This document shows positions 19,318 through 27,908 of a DNA stretch of 64,000 nt, piece by piece. Source of the DNA: Bacillus haynesii (lineage in GTDB: Bacteria > Bacillota > Bacilli > Bacillales > Bacillaceae); NCBI RefSeq assembly GCF_001969855.1, contig NZ_MRBL01000009.1, forward strand, positions 1-64,000. The letters are read 5' to 3'. How positions within the stretch are numbered: the stretch's first letter is position 1; every line of letters starts with the position of its first letter. The translations under genes and the position numbers were made by a program. The notes beneath the pieces were generated by a model. It was not told the DNA's origin. It worked only from the letters and a program-made list of their open reading frames with translations, and did no database searches.

Positions 19318-20427
19318 ATGATTCAAATCAAACAGCTGACATTGTACCATCTCAGCATGCGGCTGAAAAAGCCTTTTAAATCAAGCTTGGAAACCTTTCA
19401 GGATCGCAAGTTTATCATCATTGAAGCTGCTGACCAAGAAGGTGTGACAGGCTGGGGGGAAGTATCCGCTTTTTCATCTCCGTGGTACACAGAAGAAACA
19501 ACGGAGACATGCTACCACATGCTAAAAGATTTTTTGATTCCGGCTGTGCTGCGCGAATCATTCACACACCCTTCAGAAGTGCCCGAGGCGCTTCGCGGAT
19601 TCAAAGGCAACAGAATGGCAAAGGCCGGCCTTGAAGCCGCCTTTTGGGACATTTACGCCAGGAAAAAAGGGATCTCTTTAAGAGAGGCGCTGGGCGGAGT
19701 AAAAACAGAAGTTCCTGCCGGGGTCGTCGTCGGTCTTGCCCCATTGGATGATATGCTTCAGGAAATTGAACAATATGTAAAAGAAGGATATCAAAGAATA
19801 AAAATCAAAATTCAGCCGGGGCAGGATATAGAGCTTTTAAAAGAAATACGCGGGCATTTTCCGAAGGTGCCGCTGATGGCAGATGCCAACTCTTCTTATG
19901 AATTAAAAGATATCAGCCGGATTAAAGAGCTTGACGCATTTAAATTAATGATGATCGAACAGCCGCTGGCGGATGATGATATCGTTGACCACCGCCATCT
20001 GCAAAAACATATCAAAACATCAATTTGCCTTGACGAAAGTATCCGTTCGGCTGATGATGCCCGAAAGGCAATCGAGCTCGGCAGCTGCAAAATTATCAAT
20101 ATTAAGCCGTCCCGAGTCGGCGGTTTGACAGAAGCTCTGAAAATCCACGACATCTGCAAAGAACATCAAATGCCCGTCTGGTGCGGCGGCATGTTTGAAA
20201 CCGGCATTTCAAGAGCCAACAATCTTGCGTTGAGTTCTCTTCCGCAGTTTTTGATTCCCGGGGATATTTCTTCATCCTCAAGGTATTGGGAAGAGGATAT
20301 CGTAAAACCGGAAATACGCATTGAAGGCGGTTTTATTCAGGTTCCAAGCCGACCGGGAATGGGATTTGAAGTCGATACTCATATTTTAAGAAAGAATTCA
20401 TCGAAAATAGACGTTTTCAAACAGTAA
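19318..20427 (+). CDS. menC: o-Succinylbenzoate synthase MenC
   Basis: Enolase-superfamily dehydratase that forms o-succinylbenzoate. 369 residues; catalytic KIKIQPG (KxK), metal ligands in DANSSY, EQPL and LDESI, and the second-half SCKIINIKPSRVGG. Last gene of the men cluster; followed by a terminator at 20524. Confidence 0.95.
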   Translation: MIQIKQLTLYHLSMRLKKPFKSSLETFQDRKFIIIEAADQEGVTGWGEVSAFSSPWYTEETTETCYHMLKDFLIPAVLRESFTHPSEVPEALRGFKGNRMAKAGLEAAFWDIYARKKGISLREALGGVKTEVPAGVVVGLAPLDDMLQEIEQYVKEGYQRIKIKIQPGQDIELLKEIRGHFPKVPLMADANSSYELKDISRIKELDAFKLMMIEQPLADDDIVDHRHLQKHIKTSICLDESIRSADDARKAIELGSCKIINIKPSRVGGLTEALKIHDICKEHQMPVWCGGMFETGISRANNLALSSLPQFLIPGDISSSSRYWEEDIVKPEIRIEGGFIQVPSRPGMGFEVDTHILRKNSSKIDVFKQ

Positions 20428-20523
20428 AGGCTGTTTTAAACGCTGATTTCCAGATTTTCAAGCTTTGTTAAATGGGCGGCTTCTCATGTATATTAAAGCT
20501 GTACATTATTCCCTTCTCGTTTG

Positions 20524-20548
20524 GACCGGCTTTCAAGCCGGTTTTTTT
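20524..20548 (+). terminator. Terminator downstream of menC
   Basis: ACCGGC/GCCGGT stem with loop TTTCAA and seven T, about 100 nt after the menC stop. Confidence 0.85.
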
Positions 20549-20588
20549 AAAAATATGAAAAGAGCTGCCTTGATGACAGCCCTTTCCT

Positions 20589-20780
20589 TTAATCGCCCAA
20601 AAACAAATCTTCGTGTATGATCTGTCCGATCAGCCGGTCCGCTTGATCCGGCAGCCCGTCAAGACAGCCGTATTCATAATCCCATAAGTTCATGAAGGAG
20701 CAGGCGGCTTTTTGAAATGCGATTTCGTCCGCCCCGTGGATTTCCTGATAAAAAGCCTGTAACAGCGACTCTTTATTCAT
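20589..20780 (-). CDS. Small acidic protein of unknown function (63 aa)
   Basis: Begins MNKESLLQAFYQEIHGADE; start ATG 20780 has a strong GAAGGAGGG site 5 nt upstream. The product is rich in acidic and aromatic residues, has no signal or membrane segment, and I do not recognise a family. It follows the DUF1540-like gene and ythBA in the same orientation, so it may be the last gene of that transcript. A hairpin with TTTTC lies beyond its stop on the minus strand. Confidence 0.7.
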   Translation of the reverse strand: MNKESLLQAFYQEIHGADEIAFQKAACSFMNLWDYEYGCLDGLPDQADRLIGQIIHEDLFLGD

Positions 20781-20806
20781 GACTGTCCCTCCTTCATTCA
20801 TTCGCT

Positions 20807-20968
20807 TTAATGATGTTCGGGTTTAAATGTTTTGCAGTCCGTTTCTTCGCTATTAGAAGCTTTTTCACCTTCAGCATGGCTGACAACATAGATGGCGTCG
20901 GCTGTGCACTTGTTTCCCTGTTCCCAATAGGTGCAGTTGCTGACTTCACACAGTATTTTTTGCTCCAT
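20807..20968 (-). CDS. DUF1540-like cysteine-rich small protein (53 aa)
   Basis: Reads MEQKILCEVSNCTYWEQGNK, then cysteines at about 21 and 45, ending KTFKPEHH. Four cysteines (C7, C12, C21, C45) with the CEVxNCxYWxxGNxCxA pattern match DUF1540, a probable metal-binding family of unknown function. AAAGGGGG lies 9 nt before ATG. Downstream of ythB in the same orientation, possibly co-transcribed with the oxidase genes. Easily missed because a longer spurious frame overlaps it. Confidence 0.8.
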   Translation of the reverse strand: MEQKILCEVSNCTYWEQGNKCTADAIYVVSHAEGEKASNSEETDCKTFKPEHH

Positions 20969-21011
20969 GTATTTGGGCCCCCTTTAAAAGTTGTACACAT
21001 TTAGCTTAACC

Positions 21012-22064
21012 TCATTCATGCTGTTTGATGTACCGCTTGTCCTTCATGAACAATTTCCAGAAATAATAAAAGCCGGGGAATAAAATAATAAAACCGACGA
21101 TGTAGGAGATGAACAGCGCCCTGAATGTCTCCGGTGCGGTGAAGCCCGATTGAATCGTGACATCTGGATAGACCATGTAAGGAAGGTGCGCTCTCCCGTA
21201 CACATAGCTCGCCGTAAAATACTGCAGCGTAATGGCGATGACAGCCAGGCGCGGCTTTCCCAGCCTGTCGCTGTTATGTCGGTTTGGCAGAAACAGTGCC
21301 GCAAATGCGACGAGAAACAGCAAAAACGATAAAACCAGCCATGGAAGCCCGTCCATCATCTTCGTATAAAGCCAGCTGGCTTCCGTCCTCATGGTCATCA
21401 TGATGCCAAACGACATAAGTAATGCAAGCGGCCCGGTGATTAAAGCGTTTCGGCGGTAGACCTGATAGGCGTCCTTTTCTCCGGCTACATTTGAAAAATC
21501 AGCCAGCAGTAATGAAGACAGAAACAGCGTGCTGAAAATGGCAAAACCCATAAAAGAATAGGCATGGGGGCTTAAAAACAAATTGACAAAGTCCAATTGG
21601 TGGCTTCCGTCTACCTGATATACGAAGTTGCCGTGTGTCACGGGCAAGACAAGGATTAAAACAGCCGGAATGATAAAGCCGCTGATCCCTGAAACGTATG
21701 TCAGCGCTCTTTCATAATCTTTTGCAGCATGAGAAAAGACCAAAAATCCGCTTCGAATCGCCAAAAGCAATAAAATAATACTGCCGGGAATCAAAAGCAC
21801 CGTTCCCAGCACAAAAGTGCCGCCCGGGAAAAAGCTGAAAAGGGCCACGACAATTCCGACGATGAAAACATTGGTTACTTCCCAGGTCGGAGAAAGATAG
21901 CGGTTTGCAATATTGGTTGCTTTCAGCTGTTTTTTGTTCATATAAATCATCGACCAAAATCCCGCTCCAAAATCCATCGACGCCATCACGGCGTAGATAA
22001 ATATAAATCCCCAGACGATCGAAATAGCCAGCAGGGCATCTGTTGTTCCATCCAGTTGCATCAT
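21012..22064 (-). CDS. ythB: Cytochrome bd-type quinol oxidase subunit II (YthB)
   Basis: CydB-family integral membrane protein, 350 residues, with about nine hydrophobic segments and the N-terminal MASMDFGAGFWSMIYM that corresponds to the CydB signature. Start ATG 22064 has AGAAGGGA 6 nt upstream; the frame opens 9 codons earlier without support. It lies 27 nt downstream of ythA. As subunit II it stabilises the haem-bearing subunit I. Confidence 0.9.
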   Translation of the reverse strand: MMQLDGTTDALLAISIVWGFIFIYAVMASMDFGAGFWSMIYMNKKQLKATNIANRYLSPTWEVTNVFIVGIVVALFSFFPGGTFVLGTVLLIPGSIILLLLAIRSGFLVFSHAAKDYERALTYVSGISGFIIPAVLILVLPVTHGNFVYQVDGSHQLDFVNLFLSPHAYSFMGFAIFSTLFLSSLLLADFSNVAGEKDAYQVYRRNALITGPLALLMSFGIMMTMRTEASWLYTKMMDGLPWLVLSFLLFLVAFAALFLPNRHNSDRLGKPRLAVIAITLQYFTASYVYGRAHLPYMVYPDVTIQSGFTAPETFRALFISYIVGFIILFPGFYYFWKLFMKDKRYIKQHE

Positions 22065-22091
22065 ATGACTTCCCTTCTGTTTTTTGTGCAT

Positions 22092-23417
22092 TCAGCTGCT
22101 TTTTAAATCCTCTTCGACAGGGTGGCGTTTAAAGTAATATTGCAATACAAACACCACCGCTGCTCCTAAAATGATATAGACGATAAAGAACAAAAGAAAC
22201 AATATGCCGATCGAGCCGGAGGCTGTCACCACTTCGGACGTTTTCTGCATATGGTAAATGACCCAAGGCTGCCTTCCGGTGCAAGCGAACACCCAGCCCA
22301 ATTCGATTGCGAGCAAAGCGAGCGGGCCGCCGGTTATAAATACGGCCAGCATCCAGCGGGGAAAGCGGTCTTTTTTCATGACTTTCCTCCAAATAAAACC
22401 GACAGCGGCATAAACAATCAAAAGGCTGCCGATAAAAACCATGCCGTTAAACAAGGTATGAATGAACAGAGGAGGCCACTCATCCCTTGGAAAGTCATTC
22501 AGCCCTTTCACGACGGTGTCAAAGCGGTTGTCGGCCAAAAAGCTTAAAGCCCACGGAATCTCAATCGCCCATTTGACCGATTGCGTCTTTTCATCGGTAA
22601 ATCCGCCGATCGCAAGAGGGGCATGGGACTGGGTTTCAAACAGCCCTTCTGCGCCGGCCAGTTTTTCAGGCTGGTAGCGGTGAAGAAGCTGTGCGGATTC
22701 GTGCCCGCTCAGAGCCGTGACCAATGAAAACGCTCCTCCGACAATCAGCCCGAGCAGCAGCGCTTTTCTATGGAGGGCGTAGACTCTTTCATCACCGCGG
22801 TTTCGGAGCATTTTGTAGGCGGCTATCGTCGCAATAATAAACGCGCCCGTCATAAAAGCGGAGACGACAACGTGTCCTGCTGTGGCCACAAAGCTTTTAT
22901 TGAAAAACGCCGTCCACGGCTGAACATCCGTAATTTCACCGTTCACAATTTTGAAGCCTTCAGGCGTTCCCTGGAAAGCGTGCACATTTGTAATTAAAAT
23001 GGCTGATGCGGCTGCTCCGATAACGATAAAAATGACAGCTGTAATTCTCATAAGGGGAGTCAGCCGATCGGCTGCGTACACATAAATGGACATAAATAAA
23101 GCCTCAATAAAAAAGGCGTAGATTTCAATTTGAAATGGGAGGGACATGACTTTTCCGATCACTTCCATGAATCCCGGCCAAAGCAGGGCCAGCTGTGTTC
23201 CGGCAATGGTTCCGGTCGGTATGGCGACCCCGAGCAACACGGCTTGTGCCTTCGTCCATCTTTTGGCCATAATGGCGTAGTGGGGATCTTTTGTTCTTTG
23301 ATAGATCAGCTCGGCCAGCAAAATCATTAAAGGAATTCCGACACCGAGCGAGGCAAAAATAATATGGAACCCCATCGTTGTTCCGAAAAGGCTTCTTGCA
23401 AAAATCAAGTCATTCAT
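22092..23417 (-). CDS. ythA: Cytochrome bd-type quinol oxidase subunit I (YthA)
   Basis: CydA-family protein, 441 residues. The N-terminal ARSLFGTTMGFHIIFASLGV holds the haem-ligand His near residue 18; the quinol-loop region contains GHESAQLLHRYQPEKLAGAE with the conserved Lys and Glu. The Q-loop is short, as in the cyanide-insensitive (CIO) branch. It oxidises menaquinol and reduces O2 to water without pumping protons, which ties it to the men genes upstream. ATG 23417 has AAAGGTGG 8 nt upstream; a GTG four codons earlier is less likely. Confidence 0.92.
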   Translation of the reverse strand: MNDLIFARSLFGTTMGFHIIFASLGVGIPLMILLAELIYQRTKDPHYAIMAKRWTKAQAVLLGVAIPTGTIAGTQLALLWPGFMEVIGKVMSLPFQIEIYAFFIEALFMSIYVYAADRLTPLMRITAVIFIVIGAAASAILITNVHAFQGTPEGFKIVNGEITDVQPWTAFFNKSFVATAGHVVVSAFMTGAFIIATIAAYKMLRNRGDERVYALHRKALLLGLIVGGAFSLVTALSGHESAQLLHRYQPEKLAGAEGLFETQSHAPLAIGGFTDEKTQSVKWAIEIPWALSFLADNRFDTVVKGLNDFPRDEWPPLFIHTLFNGMVFIGSLLIVYAAVGFIWRKVMKKDRFPRWMLAVFITGGPLALLAIELGWVFACTGRQPWVIYHMQKTSEVVTASGSIGILFLLFFIVYIILGAAVVFVLQYYFKRHPVEEDLKSS

Positions 23418-23541
23418 CCGGAAAACCACCTTTCATTTACACCATTTTGCTTTTTATTGTTTACCGCCTTTTTTAGATTATTCTTCCTGTGAGCGGTTAA
23501 AATGGATAAAGTGATTAAAACATGGCAATGAACATTCATTT

Positions 23542-23591
23542 TTGACACAAGGATTTGAAAGGTATATAATAAAACGTAATTATTACGTTTT
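23542..23591 (+). promoter_or_regulatory. rpmE2 promoter with Zur box
   Basis: TTGACA (23542-23547), 17-nt spacer, TATAAT (23565-23570): consensus SigA promoter. Immediately downstream is a perfect 21-bp palindrome, AAAACGTAAT-T-ATTACGTTTT (23571-23591), matching the Bacillus Zur operator core CGTAATNATTACG. Zinc-loaded Zur bound here would block the promoter. Confidence 0.9.
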
Positions 23592-23608
23592 GATAGGAGG
23601 AATAGCAT

Positions 23609-23854
23609 ATGAAACCAAATATTCATCCGAAAACTTACCAAGTGATCTTTCAGGATGTAAACAGCGGATACCGTTTTTTAAGCCGCTCAACTAAAACTTC
23701 TGATGAGACGGCTGAGTGGGAAGACGGCAAGACATATCCCGTTATAAAAGTTGAGGTAAGTTCTGATACCCATCCGTTTTATACCGGAAGACAGAAATTT
23801 AATGAAAGAGGCGGAAGGGTCGAACAATTCAAGAAAAGATTTAATATGGATTAA
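23609..23854 (+). CDS. rpmE2: Ribosomal protein L31 type B, zinc-independent (RpmE2/YtiA)
   Basis: 81-residue type B L31 ([29 protein letters not shown]). It contains no cysteine, so it cannot bind the zinc carried by type A L31. Under zinc starvation it replaces the zinc-containing paralogue on ribosomes and frees zinc (established for B. subtilis). The Zur box upstream fits this. AGGAGG site 9 nt before ATG. Confidence 0.96.
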   Translation: MKPNIHPKTYQVIFQDVNSGYRFLSRSTKTSDETAEWEDGKTYPVIKVEVSSDTHPFYTGRQKFNERGGRVEQFKKRFNMD

Positions 23855-23860
23855 ACTAAA

Positions 23861-23887
23861 AAGACCGGATGTTTCCGGCCTTTTTTT
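23861..23887 (+). terminator. rpmE2 terminator
   Basis: AAGACCGG/CCGGCCTT stem with one mismatch, loop ATGTTT, then T run. Confidence 0.75.
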
Positions 23888-23893
23888 GTCCAT

Positions 23894-23929
23894 ATAAAAA
23901 AACAAGCGCATGAGGTGTCATGCGCTTGT
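23894..23929 (-). terminator. znuA terminator
   Basis: Perfect 12-bp stem ACAAGCGCATGA/TCATGCGCTTGT followed on the minus strand by eight T. Confidence 0.88.
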
Positions 23930-23935
23930 TCTTTG

Positions 23936-24967
23936 TTATTTGTTTGATAAAGCTTTTTTCAAGACGGCCAGGTTTTCTTTCATGATGGCGGTATAGTCTT
24001 TGCCGTTTTCAATGTCTTCTTTTGATACAGATTCAAGGTTTTTCATCGTCAGACTTTCGGCTCCGATTTCTTTTTTGATGATCTCGGAGATTTTGCTGCT
24101 GACATTGCTTTCAAAAATGACATATTTAATATTATGTTCTTTCGCTGTTTTAACAATGTTTTCAAGCTGCTTTTGTGAAGGTTCCTCAGTAGGCGAAAGG
24201 CCGAGAACGCTTATCTGTTTAATGCCGTAGCGTTTTTCCCAGTAGCCGTAGGCGGCATGTGAGACGAGAATTTCTTTTTTATCAGCTTTGTCGATGGTTT
24301 GTTTAAAGTCTTTGTTAAGCTGCTCCAAATCTTTTTTTAGAGACTCATAGTTTTTCGTAAACGTTTTTTCGTGTTCCGGTTCTAATTTTACGAGTTCATC
24401 TTTAATGTTTTCGGCCAGTTTTTCAGCAAGGACAGGATCAAGCCATACGTGCGGGTCATGATCTCCATGGTCGTGATGATGATCATGGCCTTCGGCTTCT
24501 CCGTGTTCATGTTCTTCTTCATGTGCATGCTCATCATGCTCACCGTGTTCTTCTTCATGTGCATGCTCATCATGTTCGCCTTCTTCTTCACGTGACAGAA
24601 GGTCAATGCCTTCTCCGGCTTTGACGATTTTGACGTCGCTGTTTTTTAATGTGTTTACAGCTTTGTCTGCGAATCCTTCCACACCGACTCCAGAGTATAT
24701 AAAGGCATCCGAGTCGGAAATCTCCGCCATCGTTTTTGAGCTTGGCTCATAAGTGTGCGCTTCAACGTTTGGCGGGTAAACACTTTTAACGTTCACATAA
24801 TCTCCGCCGATCTTTTTGGTGAAGTCTTCAAGCGGATAAATGGTTGTATAGACATCCAGCGTGTCTTTATTTTCTTTTTGTTCACTGGAAGCTCCATTGC
24901 TTGAGCAACCCGCTGTTAATCCGGCAGCAAGAATGAATGCAGATGCTATTCCGAATGTTTTTTTCAT
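23936..24967 (-). CDS. znuA: Zinc ABC transporter substrate-binding lipoprotein
   Basis: Cluster A-I solute-binding protein, 343 residues. Signal peptide with lipobox LTAGC (Cys 21). Metal-site motifs are VEAHTYEPS (His), DPHVWLDPV (His), HAAYGYWEKRYG (His) and a C-terminal acidic ligand region. Between the first two lies a His/Asp/Glu-rich loop of about 45 residues containing a tandem 12-residue repeat, typical of zinc-specific members. No permease or ATPase gene is adjacent; it must use subunits encoded elsewhere. A Zur box lies upstream. B. subtilis has its znuA (adcA) in an operon, so this orphan may be a second copy. Confidence 0.9.
   Translation of the reverse strand: MKKTFGIASAFILAAGLTAGCSSNGASSEQKENKDTLDVYTTIYPLEDFTKKIGGDYVNVKSVYPPNVEAHTYEPSSKTMAEISDSDAFIYSGVGVEGFADKAVNTLKNSDVKIVKAGEGIDLLSREEEGEHDEHAHEEEHGEHDEHAHEEEHEHGEAEGHDHHHDHGDHDPHVWLDPVLAEKLAENIKDELVKLEPEHEKTFTKNYESLKKDLEQLNKDFKQTIDKADKKEILVSHAAYGYWEKRYGIKQISVLGLSPTEEPSQKQLENIVKTAKEHNIKYVIFESNVSSKISEIIKKEIGAESLTMKNLESVSKEDIENGKDYTAIMKENLAVLKKALSNK
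24511..24580 (-). repeat. 36-bp tandem repeat in the znuA histidine-rich loop
   Basis: Two 34-nt copies starting at 24511 and 24547 differ at two positions and encode GEHDEHAHEEEH twice; a third partial copy follows. A repeat in this loop can expand or contract by slippage and change zinc-binding capacity. Confidence 0.85.
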
Positions 24968-25028
24968 GGTATTTCTCCTCTCAATGTAAAACTGAAATGG
25001 TTCCGATTTAATGGTCCTGTATCATTGT

Positions 25029-25045
25029 ATCGTAATAATTACGAT
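25029..25045. promoter_or_regulatory. Zur box between zagA and znuA
   Basis: ATCGTAATAATTACGAT is a full palindrome around a central A and matches the Zur consensus TCGTAATNATTACGA at every fixed position. It sits about 60 nt upstream of znuA and just after the 3' end of zagA. Confidence 0.92.
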
Positions 25046-25065
25046 TTGAAAAGAGGAAATGATAG

Positions 25066-26247
25066 TTAAATATATTCAGGCAGTGAATCATGGAAGGCCG
25101 ACCAGTCTGAATTCATTTCTTCATCTGTCAGAAGGGTCTGATCCAGGGAGCGGATCATGTCTTCCTGATTCATGTCGATGCCGATAAAAACGATTTCAGT
25201 TTTCCGGTCTCCGTATGTTTCATCCCAGCCCGCTTTTAAATTGGGATCTTCTTCAAACGCGAGCTTTTGTTCTTCCTCGGGAGACGCTGCAATCCAGGGG
25301 CCTGCGCTCTGGATCATCAGTGAAGAGCCTGCCTGGGACAGAAGGCCAGCTGTGTCATTTCGAGAAGCAAGCCAGAAGAAGCCTTTTGCTCTCATAATTT
25401 GCGGCGGCCAGTTTTCAAGCCAGCGCTTCAGTCTTTCAGGATGGAAAGGCCTTTGTTTTTGATAGACGAAGGAAGAGATTCCGAATTCCTCTGTTTCAGG
25501 TGTGTGCTCTTCATTCAGCTCTTTGATCCACCCCGCTGATTGACTTGCTTTTTCAAAATCAAACGATTTCGTATTTATGATAGCCGAAAGCGGCACTTTT
25601 GCGAATGTCGAAGAAATGATTCTGCAGTCCGGATTCAGTTTTCTCAGAGACCAGAAAAGCTTTTCCTGTTCTTCTTTATTGAGTAAATCAGTTTTATTCA
25701 AAATGAGGACATCGGCAAATTCGATTTGCTCAATTAAAAGGTCGGCCACTTCCCGGCTGTCTGTTTCGTCTGCCGCCTGTTTCCGTTCGAAAAGGCTCTC
25801 GCCCGAAGCGAAGTCTTCAAAAAAGCGGTTGCCGTCGACAACGGTGACCATTGTATCAAGCCTGCAATATTTGCCTAAATCAATATCCAGCTCCTCATCT
25901 TTGTAAGTAAAGGTTTGGGCAACGGGAATCGGCTCGCTGATACCGGAAGATTCGATGAGAATATAATCGATTCCGCCGTTCTCCGCCAGCTTTTTGACTT
26001 CGATGAGCAGATCGTCTCTCAGCGTACAGCAAATGCAGCCGTTCTGCATTTCGACAAGCTTTTCATCCGTGTGGATGAGGTTTCCTTTTTTCACCAGGGA
26101 GCCGTCGATATTAATTTCACTCATGTCATTGACGATCACGGCGATTTTTAAGCCATGCGCTTCATGCAGGACATGCTGCAGCAGCGTCGTTTTCCCGGAC
26201 CCGAGATAGCCGCTTAAAACAGTGACCGGAATCAGGTCTTGCTTCAT
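25066..26247 (-). CDS. zagA: COG0523 zinc metallochaperone GTPase (ZagA/YciC)
   Basis: G3E-family GTPase with Walker A GYLGSGKTT (residues 13-21), the metal motif GCICC (Cys 71, 73, 74), Walker B IESSGISEP and guanine motif LNKTDL. In B. subtilis ZagA delivers zinc to folate synthesis during zinc limitation. ATG 26247 is chosen from AAGGAAGG 8 nt upstream (393 aa). An imperfect Zur box lies just upstream. Same orientation as znuA. Confidence 0.9.
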   Translation of the reverse strand: MKQDLIPVTVLSGYLGSGKTTLLQHVLHEAHGLKIAVIVNDMSEINIDGSLVKKGNLIHTDEKLVEMQNGCICCTLRDDLLIEVKKLAENGGIDYILIESSGISEPIPVAQTFTYKDEELDIDLGKYCRLDTMVTVVDGNRFFEDFASGESLFERKQAADETDSREVADLLIEQIEFADVLILNKTDLLNKEEQEKLFWSLRKLNPDCRIISSTFAKVPLSAIINTKSFDFEKASQSAGWIKELNEEHTPETEEFGISSFVYQKQRPFHPERLKRWLENWPPQIMRAKGFFWLASRNDTAGLLSQAGSSLMIQSAGPWIAASPEEEQKLAFEEDPNLKAGWDETYGDRKTEIVFIGIDMNQEDMIRSLDQTLLTDEEMNSDWSAFHDSLPEYI

Positions 26248-26263
26248 GTTCTTCACCTTCCTT

Positions 26264-26284
26264 AAAACGTAATCGTTTCGATTT
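26264..26284. promoter_or_regulatory. Imperfect Zur box upstream of zagA
   Basis: AAAACGTAATCGTTTCGATTT: the ACGTAAT half matches the consensus and the other half (GTTTCGA) has two mismatches. Position directly before the zagA ribosome site supports the assignment. Confidence 0.6.
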
Positions 26285-26373
26285 ATACAAAGGGAATCTT
26301 ACTTGACTTGTGAAAAAAATACAAGAAATATGTTATATTTAGATATAAAAAGCGTTTAGAAAGGAAATGAGCC

Positions 26374-26943
26374 ATGAAACTTTTGGATAATATTCTACAG
26401 TTCAATCAACAGTTTGTTGAACGGCAGGACTATCAAAAATATCAAACAAGCAAGTTTCCCGATAAGAGAATGGTGATTCTGTCTTGCATGGACACAAGGC
26501 TTGTCGAGCTGCTTCCTCATGCCATGAATATGCGGAACGGAGACGTGAAGATCGTTAAGAGCGCGGGCGCACTCGTGGCTCATCCTTTCGGAAGTATTAT
26601 GCGGAGCATTCTCGTTGCGGTATACGAACTGAACGCTGATGAAGTATGCGTGATCGGCCACCATGACTGCGGCATGAGCAAGCTGAGCTGCGACAGCTTT
26701 TTGGACAAAGTCGTCAAGCGCGGCATTCCAAAAGAACGGATTGAGACTCTTGAATACTCCGGTGTCGATTTTGAACAATGGCTGAAAAGCTTTGATTCTG
26801 TAGAGGACAGCGTCAGGGACAGCGTAAGCGTTATTCGGAACCATCCGTTGATGCCGGAAGAAGTACCTGTTCACGGACTTGTCATCAATCCTGAAACAGG
26901 CAGACTGGATCTCATTGTCAACGGATATCCGGAAGAGCGTTAA
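26374..26943 (+). CDS. ytiB: Beta-class carbonic anhydrase YtiB
   Basis: 189-residue cytosolic enzyme interconverting CO2 and bicarbonate. Zinc ligands Cys 38 in SCMDTRL (with the Asp/Arg dyad), His 96 and Cys 99 in GHHDCG. Divergent from zagA across a 126-bp region; a carbonic anhydrase is a zinc client, which fits the neighbourhood. Its stop overlaps the convergent yidD-like gene by 4 bp. Confidence 0.93.
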   Translation: MKLLDNILQFNQQFVERQDYQKYQTSKFPDKRMVILSCMDTRLVELLPHAMNMRNGDVKIVKSAGALVAHPFGSIMRSILVAVYELNADEVCVIGHHDCGMSKLSCDSFLDKVVKRGIPKERIETLEYSGVDFEQWLKSFDSVEDSVRDSVSVIRNHPLMPEEVPVHGLVINPETGRLDLIVNGYPEER

Positions 26944-27167
26944 TCCTTTTGCTTTTTTTCCGGAACGGGATCTATTCCGCCGGGATGAAACGGATGGCAT
27001 TTGAGAATCCGCTTGATGGTGAGCCATCCGCCTTTACATGCGCCGTGCTTTTCGATCGCTTCACGGCCGTAATTGGAGCATGTTGGATAAAAACGGCAGG
27101 TCGGCGGAAGAGCCGGTGATATCCATTTTTGATAAAAGCGGATGAGCAGCAGGAATACGGTTTTCAT
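26940..27167 (-). CDS. ytjA: Membrane protein insertion efficiency factor YidD (YtjA)
   Basis: 75-residue YidD family protein with the conserved [23 protein letters not shown] and [18 protein letters not shown] motifs. It has an amphipathic N-terminus, is thought to assist YidC-type insertion, and was first annotated as a possible haemolysin. Overlaps ytiB tail to tail. Confidence 0.93.
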   Translation of the reverse strand: MKTVFLLLIRFYQKWISPALPPTCRFYPTCSNYGREAIEKHGACKGGWLTIKRILKCHPFHPGGIDPVPEKKQKD

Positions 27168-27304
27168 GTTTTTCGCACCTTTTTTGTTTTGACCTTATTA
27201 TAATATAAGTAAAAAACTCATAAAAAGGAAAAGCATTCACCTGAAAACTTATCGGTAAAGTATGATATAATACAAAAAGACAGATTAGAGGGGAGAGAGG
27301 AACC

Positions 27305-27778
27305 ATGCCTTCAGTTGAAAGTTTTGAACTTGACCATAATGCGGTAAAAGCGCCTTATGTCAGACACTGCGGCGTCCATAAAGTAGGATCGGATGGCGTC
27401 GTCAACAAGTTTGACATCCGCTTTTGCCAGCCGAATAAACAGGCGATGAAACCTGATACGATTCATACTTTGGAGCATCTTCTTGCATTTACGATCCGCA
27501 CGTATGCGGAAAAATATGACCACTTTGATATTATCGACATTTCGCCGATGGGTTGCCAAACAGGCTATTACCTGGTGGTAAGCGGTGAACCGAAAGTGGA
27601 AGAAATCGTTGATTTGCTTGAGGATACGTTCAAAGAAGCCGTTGAAGTGACTGAAATTCCGGCGGCTAACGAAAAACAGTGCGGCCAGGCAAAGCTTCAC
27701 GATCTTGAAGGCGCAAAGCGCATGATGCGTTTTTGGCTTTCGCAACATAAAGAAGACCTGCTCAAAGTGTTTGGATAA
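27305..27778 (+). CDS. luxS: S-ribosylhomocysteine lyase LuxS
   Basis: Cleaves S-ribosylhomocysteine to homocysteine and DPD (AI-2 precursor) in the activated methyl cycle. 157 residues; metal ligands His 54 and His 58 in HTLEH with catalytic Glu 57, Cys 84 in MGCQTGYY, and ligand Cys 126 in KQCGQ. TATAAT at about 27264-27269 marks the promoter. Monocistronic, with a terminator at 27790. Confidence 0.97.
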   Translation: MPSVESFELDHNAVKAPYVRHCGVHKVGSDGVVNKFDIRFCQPNKQAMKPDTIHTLEHLLAFTIRTYAEKYDHFDIIDISPMGCQTGYYLVVSGEPKVEEIVDLLEDTFKEAVEVTEIPAANEKQCGQAKLHDLEGAKRMMRFWLSQHKEDLLKVFG

Positions 27779-27789
27779 AATGTTTGAAA

Positions 27790-27824
27790 AAACCGGCTCT
27801 CTTCTGAGCCGGTTTTCATTTTTT
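27790..27824 (+). terminator. luxS terminator
   Basis: AAACCGGCTC/GAGCCGGTTT stem, loop TCTTCT, followed by a T-rich tail. Confidence 0.9.
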
Positions 27825-27908
27825 GTTCACAAAGAAAATAATGCCATTTACCCCTGAACTTTGCTACACTTTATATTGTAATACATATCATAGAAGAAGG
27901 GTGATAGG

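Noticed and set aside
20794..21000. 68-codon minus-strand frame between ythB and the small acidic gene
   Set aside because: The overlapping DUF1540-like frame 20807-20968 has the better ribosome site and a recognisable cysteine pattern.
26395..27027. 210-codon minus-strand frame over ytiB
   Set aside because: Shadow of the carbonic anhydrase gene, which has intact zinc ligands on the plus strand.
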